Assembly: GCA_910589415.1 (NCBI GenBank)
Contig: OU342630.1
Coordinates: 66,832,186-66,896,185 of the forward strand
Direction: 5' to 3'
Length of the DNA: 64,000 bases
Source: Malachius bipustulatus
Lineage: Eukaryota > Arthropoda > Insecta > Coleoptera > Melyridae
Below are positions 57,589-64,000 of the stretch, piece by piece. The position numbers and the translations under genes were made by a program. Within the stretch, counting starts at the first letter, position 1; every line of letters begins with the position of its first letter. The notes beneath the pieces are model-generated. The model worked only from the letters and a program-made list of their open reading frames with translations, had not been told where the DNA came from and did not search any database.

Positions 57589-58197
57589 ATTTTGTTCTCA
57601 GATGAAGCCACATTTACTCGTAATGGATTAACAAAAATATTAAACAACACTCACGTATGGGCGGATGCAAATTCAAAAGCTACTGTAGCGACACATCACT
57701 AAGTAAATTTTAAAGTAAACGTATGGGCGGGAATAGTTGATAATTTTCTTTTAGGTCCGACTTTTCTGCCACCCCGTTTAAATGCTGCTGAGTTTTATTT
57801 ATTCTTACACGGTACTTTCATAGAGTTACTTGATGATGTGCGTCTAGCGGTTCGACAGAATATGTGGTTTCAGCTTGACGGTGCTCCGCCGCATTACGGT
57901 CTAAATGTTCGAGACTATTTACATTTAATCTTTCCTAACCGCTGGATTGGCAAGGGACAGGATGCACCTGTTCATTGGCCGGCTCGTTCCCCCGACTTCA
58001 ATCCGTTAGATTTTTGTTTTTGGGGGTTTATGAAAGATTTCGTGTACAAGGTTCCAATATTAAGTGAACAACATTTGCGTCAACGAATTGTAGAAGGCGG
58101 GCAGCTATTTAGGCTAAAACCACAAATATACGGTTCTCTCTCCTCAAAAGAGCCCGAATGTGCATTCACGAAGATGGCAGACATGTTGAACATTTAA
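57589..58197 (+). pseudogene. DD39D mariner-like transposase, 5'-deleted and with an in-frame stop
   Basis: The retained frame begins ILFSDEATFTRNGL, which contains the first catalytic Asp, and runs through HVWADANSKATVATHH to a TAA at 57700-57702. It continues in the same frame as VNFKVNVWAGIVDNFLLGPT, PPRLNAAEFYLFL, FQLDGAPPHYGLNVRDYL (second Asp), WIGKGQDAPVHWPARSPDFN (third Asp) and PLDFCFWGFMKDFVYKV, ending at 58197. Thirty-nine residues counted from the second Asp to the third make a DD39D pattern. The N-terminal helix-turn-helix domain is missing. One nonsense codon and the deletion make it non-functional, but the remaining reading frame is otherwise clean, so the loss is fairly recent. 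Confidence 0.9.
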
Positions 58198-58313
58198 TTT
58201 AAATTAATCATCTTCAATATTCAATTAATGTGTTTAGTTTAAACTTTTATTATTTTTATTTCGTTGTTTTTAGTTGTAGGCTTTTTAACATAAGATATTG
58301 TAGAAATAGCTAT

Positions 58314-58435
58314 TTGCGTTCCAAGATGGGTAAGTGAACTTTTTTATCTGAGGTGATCGTTTGAGGACCGAAGCGAAGCTCAGGTCCTTAAAAGACCAAC
58401 GAAAATAAAAAAGAGACTTACAAACGCGGAACGCA
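58314..58435. repeat. hairpin with GC-rich apex (copy f), inside the transposon
   Basis: TGCGTTCC / GGAACGCA outer stem, then GTAAGT/ACTTAC, CTTTTTTAT/ATAAAAAAG and GGACC/GGTCC, around the apex GAAGCGAAGCTCA. It lies 116 bp after the transposase stop codon. Confidence 0.75.
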
Positions 58436-58778
58436 TTACCTTTTTCTCACTACCACAACTACAAAACACAAAATAAAGTAAAAAAATTACGAAAAATAGC
58501 TTGTAAAAATTGTGACGTTTATCGATGACGTTTCAAACTATGAATTTATATTCTGGCTTTGCTAGGTTTGCCACCAATTTGTTAATTTTGATTGTTAGAG
58601 ACGCACTTCCCCATTGTCCCTATCCCCCTACGGCAAGTGACCTTAAGCGGTAAGTTGTCTTTTCTGCCCTTAGTTACAGTTTTTATTGTATTATCCTACA
58701 TTTGTTTCACTTACCATTACAGTCGACTTTTTAACAATGAAACGTCAACTTACCGAGGTGGTAGTGAGAAAAGGTAAT
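58435..58778. mobile_element. MITE nested in the transposon, about 344 bp
   Basis: The ends ATTACCTTTTTCTCACTACC and GGTAGTGAGAAAAGGTAAT are inverted repeats of 21-22 bp with a one-base length difference in the T-run. It directly abuts hairpin f and has no coding sequence. Both lie between the transposase fragment and the right TIR. Confidence 0.65.
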
Positions 58779-59284
58779 TTAATACACCGCCATGTTTAAT
58801 TATTGAAAATAAAAAAGAAATTGGGAAATTTAAATATCAGTAAGTTGATCAATGACACACACCCAAACATGTTGATATATCTCGTAAACGAAGGCCTAAA
58901 TCAAAATGATATAAGAGTGAGATAGTAAAACAAATAAACGCTCAATCAAAAAAACCATACATCAGAGCCATAGGCGTACGCAGAAAAATGTTGGGGGGCC
59001 AAGGTCTGCCATAAACCCCCTTTCGTGCGCTCGCGCTTAGATTTTCTTTGATTTTTTTCCTAAAAATGTGTGTCTGCATAAGAAAGAAGGCTATGCAAAT
59101 TTTCAAGTGAGTATCTTAAAAAATAACGGAGTTATTGATGAAAAACTTTTTTTTAAGTTAAAGTTTGACACCCTGTATCTTGAAAATGGGACGCCTATGT
59201 AAAAAATGGCATAAGGAAAGTGTCATTATTTTTGGCCCAGCAATCTGTGGCCAAGAGCTTGACCTCCTTTTTTGTAACACCCTG

Positions 59285-61219
59285 TATTAGCACTTGCGTC
59301 CGTTGGATATGAATCGTTGTCCATTATGATATTGCAACGGTCATAGATATGTGTGTGTGTGTGTTTGTGTACCTACACTTTAATAACAGTTATGGGACAA
59401 TATAATTTGCATAGTTGAATACCTGCAACCCTTGTCTTCTGAAAGAAATTTCATGTAATATGTATGTATGGTTCACGTTGTATTATTAATTCATTTTGAT
59501 GGCGGTTATCCTAAAAGATACGAAGTCGATTCATTCGGGAAATATTGTACATGTTTATAGTGAGAAAGGAAAATTTAGCTGCCATTGCCAGTTTTTGAAA
59601 TATAACATCAAAACCGAAAATTGCTATAGTTTTCCTACATAAGACTAATGAATAATAAATGAACTGGTTTTCATGCATTCCATCAAACCAGATTGAATGA
59701 ATTTGAAATGAGAAGACCTAAAACATTCTGAATTCAGAAATCACACAATGGTGATTCTGAGGATATTAGATTTGAAAGTTTGTTCTCGACCGAACGAATG
59801 TTTAAATTGGATTTGGCATTTAGATGATCTCTCGTATTACAATTACTAATATTCCAGAGTGTGTAGGTTAGGTTATGAATTTAATAAGATTCTTTAATCA
59901 TTATCATACGTCGTTTTCTATGTAGAAGTTTGGAGATTTCATTAAAGTGGGCAAATATAAATAACCATGTGAAATGTTAGTTTAATGCAAAAAGCATTGC
60001 AAACATAATTTTTTTAGTAAATATTATATTTTATTAGAGCATAATAGTGAGATGATTTATGCGCTAACTCCATTGTGATATCCTATTCAGGGCAGAACTG
60101 AATTATTTCACCAGGTACGTATTGTTCCCCTGAACCTCGTTATTTATCAATTTAAACTTTCAGAGCTTCCGTTATTTCACTTTTTGTTTATTTTGTTTTT
60201 AACTTTTGCTGAACTTTTTACCATCCGTCAGTTAGGAGCAATACATTTATTTTTTTATTGCCTCTAACTAATCTACTCTTCACATTTACTCGCACGACCT
60301 ATGTCAAGGGATAACAGCCCACATAGGATTGATACACTACCCTGGGGTACTCCCAATTTAGTAGTTTCTTTCTTTCAAACAATAGGGATATGAAGACAGA
60401 AAACGATCTATTTTCCTGCTGGGAAAAAATGTCAAGCTATGTTAGGCTTGCTTGTATTAGGATGTTTTTTAAGAAATAGTTTCCTGTTGTAACAGCACTG
60501 ACGTTATGAATTCCGGAAATTTTCTACAGAGTAACTTCCTATCCGGAAACTTCCAGTATCCCAAGAATGCACACTATAGATGTATTCAATGTGCTATCCT
60601 TTGCTTGTCATCACGACAGTGCTTGTAATTTTTAGCTATAAATGCACGGTGTGGATGAATAAGTGCGAATAAATTTAAGGGCTGATTCCGTGCTGAGGGT
60701 ATTTTAATTGAAAATAAATAATTTTCCCATCTCCTGTTGAGATACAACCCTTGAAGTGGGAGTCTTAATAATGGTTTTTAAATTTTTTGTTATAGTCGTT
60801 TCGGCATTCCGAAATGTATGATCTGTTCTAAATTGAAACGAACTATTTACCCTTAGAGGGGAAAAATAGTCGCTGAGAGCATGAGACGGAAAAAAACAAG
60901 GGTCGTAGGTTGAGTCGCTAGTCTAAGAGGGTCAACAATAACAAGCAAGTCAGCAGAACAACAGGTGCTCTTTATTAAAATAAAATCACAGATGTTATCA
61001 CAGACTCTGAGCACGGTTAACAGATAATAAAAAAACAAGAGCGTGCGGTGCTAGGCGAATGAATGGATTGGATACTGATGGTTCACAAGGGCACTTATCT
61101 TCGTATGGTTCTCCAGTACGAGGATGACGATTTTCGGGTCAGGTGCCCTTCAGTGCGAGGTACAAGTCCAGTTGGTAGTGGACTGGATCTTCAGGCTAGG
61201 CTCCAGGAACTTGCTTTGG
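59285..61219. other. no gene recognised
   Basis: AT-rich. A TG microsatellite lies at about 59350-59370. The GC-richer end (60840-61060) has an AATAAA signal on the minus strand (about 60978) and LTR-like texture, but no repeat partner. Confidence 0.4.
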
Positions 61220-61385
61220 TTCGAAAGGTGGACTTCGCAGGAAAAAGTGGCGTCGGTACAAAAAAAGCAAGGTTGGTACGGAAAAATCTGCCTCAATCTG
61301 CCTGGGTACGTAAAATTCTTCTTGGTCCGGAAAAAGCAGTGGCCTTCAGGAAAAAATTGCCTCCAGGGAAAAAGCTGCAATTTCA
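61220..61385 (+). repeat. degenerate short tandem repeat
   Basis: A loosely repeated word, GGTACGGAAAAAGC with variations, appears about six times at intervals of roughly 20-35 bases (for example GGTACAAAAAAAGC, GGTACGGAAAAATC, GGTCCGGAAAAAGC, AGGGAAAAAGC). The overlapping frames at 61063-61413 and 61124-61516 translate this repetition as K/R-rich words and are not accepted as genes. Confidence 0.45.
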
Positions 61386-61689
61386 TTATGTATCAGAGAC
61401 ACTCTTGCATTAATGAATGCTTGCCAAGGGTACATAAATTATGTCCCGTGCTCAAGATGAGATCAAAATGTGATCGGCGAAATTTTACAAGCGGAGTGAA
61501 ACTCGATCGGATATAAAAGCTGTAATTAAAAATACCATATTGTATCAACAAAATATGAGCCGTATAATTCCAACACAATTAAGAAAATCATTTTTCGACA
61601 CTCACCAAGCCAAAAACGTGTGTGATGTTTATAATAATGAACGGTAAGTTCAAGACGCCATTATGTCTATTTTCGCGACAGGTATTTGC
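61386..61689. other. no gene recognised
   Basis: AT-rich, no recognised feature. Confidence 0.4.
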
Positions 61690-61910
61690 GTGGACCTTCC
61701 TGAGCGAATTCCAGAAGTGAAAAGAAGGTGAAGACGCAGGTATTCGCAGATTTCAACTCGACAGTCGAGGTCGACGAGACTCGACGGCCGAAGTCGACGA
61801 ACTCGAGGCCTCCAGTCGGCCGTGTACGAAACGCCACCATCACTCACTCACTGCACGCGCCCGCCGTTGTCTCCGTGTTGCTGGCATTTAGCCGGTACGT
61901 ACAAGGTGTA
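61690..61910. other. CpG-rich patch
   Basis: A concentrated run of CG dinucleotides (for example CGACGAGACTCGACGG and GCACGCGCCCGCCG) in an otherwise AT-rich window, including repeated TCGACG/GTCGA words. A splice-donor-like CG|GTACGT lies near 61894. The plus-strand frame at 61728-62039 has no recognised domain. It could be a first exon or promoter of an unrecognised gene, or a foreign repeat. Confidence 0.35.
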
Positions 61911-62359
61911 CGTTACAAAATAAAAAAATCAATAAACAATTTGAAAAAACAAAACTACGTTTTTGACACTTCCTACAAGATCGTATCTCAACAGAAGAGA
62001 GTCGAATCCAATTTCGCTGCGTATCACTTATTTAGATAATTTTAATGGTGAATGTTAGTGCAAGATCTGGTATTAGAAATATATAGCCACATCTGTTATT
62101 TGATGAACAAAAATTAAATGTTAGATAATATTAGATTGATAAATCGCAAATGGTTTCCTAGCTAAATCGCGTACCGAACCGAGATATTCACCTTTGAAGA
62201 TGGATTTTTTTTGACAGTCACAAATTTATTTTTAAATGTTGTCCCCCCCCTTATTGTTTAAAAGAAAAATCTCCGATACATCATTCCATTTACGGAAGAA
62301 GCTAAATATTTGGATGTTATCCTTTATAGTTAGCTACTATGGAATTCCCATATGGAAAA
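61911..62359. other. no gene recognised
   Basis: AT-rich, with a C-run at 62243-62250. The retrotransposon relic begins beyond it. Confidence 0.4.
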
Positions 62360-63585
62360 GATCATCCACAGAGCAAATCTCTCCTTATGGAGTTGCAAAA
62401 GGATATGTGGAAGGACTTAGCATTTGTGCTTACAAGCCTTGGTCACAGTGAAGCTGTCAAGTTTACGAAGACAAACAAGCCTAGCGATTAGTGGAGCAAT
62501 GAGCACACCACACCCACGGCAGTTATGGAAATCTGTCTGGACCTACCTCCTCTCACATATACTTGGAAATAGAGGCTAGATGGATAACATACGGGTGGTA
62601 CGAAACTCGCCATTAGTTGTTGAAACTCGCCATTGTGTCGTGGAGCGGGCTAGACTACTGGACGATATTCTAAGTCACAGTCTTCCGAGTATGCCCTCAG
62701 ACAAGATGCCATTTACAACCAACTACTATTCTGCTTATAACGTCCTCTTTCTAAGCTGAAAAAAATACGCGCGACACAAACGATCTCTTCAAAGCAGACC
62801 TCAACAGTACACCGACGGTTCCAAGACTCCAACAACGGGAACTGGATCCGGAGCATATAACGCCGGGTCGAGAAGAGAATTCTTCTCGAGCCTGGATCAT
62901 CATGCAACAGTATTTCCAGCAGAAATTTATTCCATTGTTCTCAGCGCACAGACACTGGATGAAATTCACTGTACGCGGAAAACAATTTAAATTCTTCTCA
63001 GACAGCCAAGCGGCTCTCAAAGTTTTTTTCTCCATCCGTTGCAACTTTAAACTGGTGTTGAACTGTTAAATAGCACTCAATGCCGTAGCTCAAACAGTAA
63101 CTTGTCTCTGGTCTGGATTTCAGGTCACTCTAGCTTTGGAGAAAACGAAATGGTCGACTCTCTGGCCAGAAGTGGAACTGAATCCAAATTTACAGGACCA
63201 GATCTAAGAAACTACTAGAGCTCAAAAGGACCTTAAAGCTTAAATCAAACCTTAAAGCTCTGATAGGCTTGCACAAAAGACACTGTAAAGTGAACCGCCA
63301 CTTACACAGTATTAGTCAAGCCGATAACCCAGAATGTCACCTGAGCTTAGAAGACGACGAAACTGCAGAACATGTTCTATGTAACTGCCCCGCTCTGGGA
63401 AGAACCAGGCACTCGACATTAGGAAGGGAATATCTCTCTCCGGGAGACTTAGAGACATTCTCACCCTCTAGTGCCACCCTCTAGTGGCCTCCTGGAATGG
63501 ATGCAAAACGCTTAGGTGTGAGCCACAATAATAGGCAAACTTTGTCGCAGTGTCGTAACCGACCCACTCACTAAATAAATAAACT
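62360..63585 (+). pseudogene. R1/I-type non-LTR retrotransposon 3' half with RNase H
   Basis: A frameshifted C-terminal part of ORF2. From 62449 it reads LRRQTSLAISGAM and, after a shift, TPTAVMEICLDLPPL, the conserved segment after the reverse transcriptase. An RNase H domain follows: TDGSKTPTTGTGSGAYNAG (first Asp, about 62814), PAEIYSIVLSAQTLD (Glu), a shift, then KFFSDSQAALKV (second Asp) and GHSSFGENEMVDSLARSG (last Asp, about 63154). The C-terminal knuckle region (63269-63484) reads RHLHSISQADNPECHLS...HVLCNCPALGRTRHS, where the second zinc-binding Cys is Ser. The 3' end near 63585 has AAATAAATAAACTAAACTAA, a short-repeat tail. It is related to the shorter fragment at 7.75 kb. Confidence 0.8.
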
Positions 63586-64000
63586 AAACTAACTAACTAT
63601 ATAACCTTCCTTTCCATCCCGAGCAATTTTCGGGGAGGTTAGGAATGCTATTTAGCAGCCAGCTAGCTCAAAATGAAAAATTCACTGTTGTTATGGCAAT
63701 GCACACAAATGAACAACGTCACAGGCAGAAGAAAATTCACAAGCAAGTTTTAACAGTTTTTATTAAGTAGTAAATATAAATAAACAGTAAAATAGATAAT
63801 AAGTACTAGATTAAATATCACAAAAGGGAGAAATTGCAATTATTGGTGAATTATAAATGATGGTATCACAGGTAGGTACATAGTTAACAATAAAATATAA
63901 TATCAAATTCACAGAAATTACGAAATGACTATAATAATGAAATAGGTATTAATTAAATGAGAAGGATTAAACGGCAAAGCACAAAAAAATTATATTGAAA
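63586..64000. other. no gene recognised
   Basis: AT-rich end of the window; nothing recognised. Confidence 0.4.

Larger units (their letters stand above)
57194..59284 (+). mobile_element. Tc1/mariner-superfamily transposon with about 400-bp TIRs
   Basis: Left TIR 57194-57586 and right TIR 58887-59284 are reverse complements with few differences. The ends are TA|CAGAGTGTTACAAAAAAGG and CCTTTTTTGTAACACCCTG|TA (TA at 57192-57193 and 59285-59286). Between them lie a transposase fragment on the plus strand and two inserted hairpin elements. The transposase gene starts abruptly after the left TIR at the first catalytic motif, so the 5' half of the gene has been deleted, probably together with extension of the TIR. 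Confidence 0.92.

Noticed and set aside
61063..61516. Overlapping frames of 116 and 130 codons
   Set aside because: Their content follows a degenerate short tandem repeat; no domain is visible.

Overview
The window looks like nuclear DNA from an arthropod, most likely an insect. It is strongly AT-rich and gene-poor, and it is packed with eukaryotic mobile elements: non-LTR retrotransposons of CR1/Jockey and R1/I type, Tc1/mariner- and pogo-type DNA transposons, tRNA-derived SINEs and many foldback or miniature inverted-repeat elements. The palindromic motif TAGGTACCTA recurs, as it often does in beetles, aphids and moths. Order and species cannot be fixed from the sequence. I found no host protein-coding gene, true tRNA, rRNA or CRISPR array. 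The one long intact reading frame belongs to a retrotransposon.

Layout. 0.5-3.9 kb: a solitary repeat arm, a 2.6-kb foldback element with a MITE nested in one arm, and a small MITE. 5.7 kb: a SINE copy. 7.7-8.8 kb: the 3' end of an RNase-H-type non-LTR element, abutting a decayed mariner-like transposase. 12.7-15.2 kb: a 5'-truncated, frameshifted CR1/Jockey-like retrotransposon with a (TTA)n tail. 16.0-17.5 kb: a foldback with nested ends. 18.2-24.1 kb: a non-coding, GC-richer region with two TATA/initiator promoters, three hairpins with a shared loop, three sets of tandem duplications and a tRNA-His-like/primer-binding-site-like sequence; this resembles LTR-element leaders without coding sequence. 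26-32 kb: degenerate and well-preserved palindromic elements. 34.6-36.3 and 48.3-50.2 kb: two same-orientation copies of one repeat built from units of about 635 bp. 38.3 kb: a second SINE copy. 41.0 kb: a tRNA-Lys-type primer-binding-site relic. 41.4-44.7 kb: a non-LTR retrotransposon with an intact 928-residue endonuclease/reverse-transcriptase ORF. 44.9 kb: a nearly perfect 290-bp palindrome. 52.7-54.0 kb: a pogo-like transposon relic with repeated subterminal motifs. 54.7-55.5 kb: a palindromic MITE, followed by a hammerhead-like motif. 57.2-59.3 kb: a complete transposon outline with TIRs of about 400 bp, TA target duplication and a broken DD39D transposase, itself invaded by two smaller hairpin elements. 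62.4-63.6 kb: another RNase-H-type retrotransposon relic.

Two patterns cut across single elements. First, several palindromic elements start TA|CAGRGTG and end CACCCTG|TA, and carry further copies of that same end inside their arms. Second, six imperfect hairpins of roughly 70-130 bp are scattered through the window; five have a GC-rich CTCG/CGAAGCG-type apex. All identifications rest on reading the sequence and the translations; no database search was possible.
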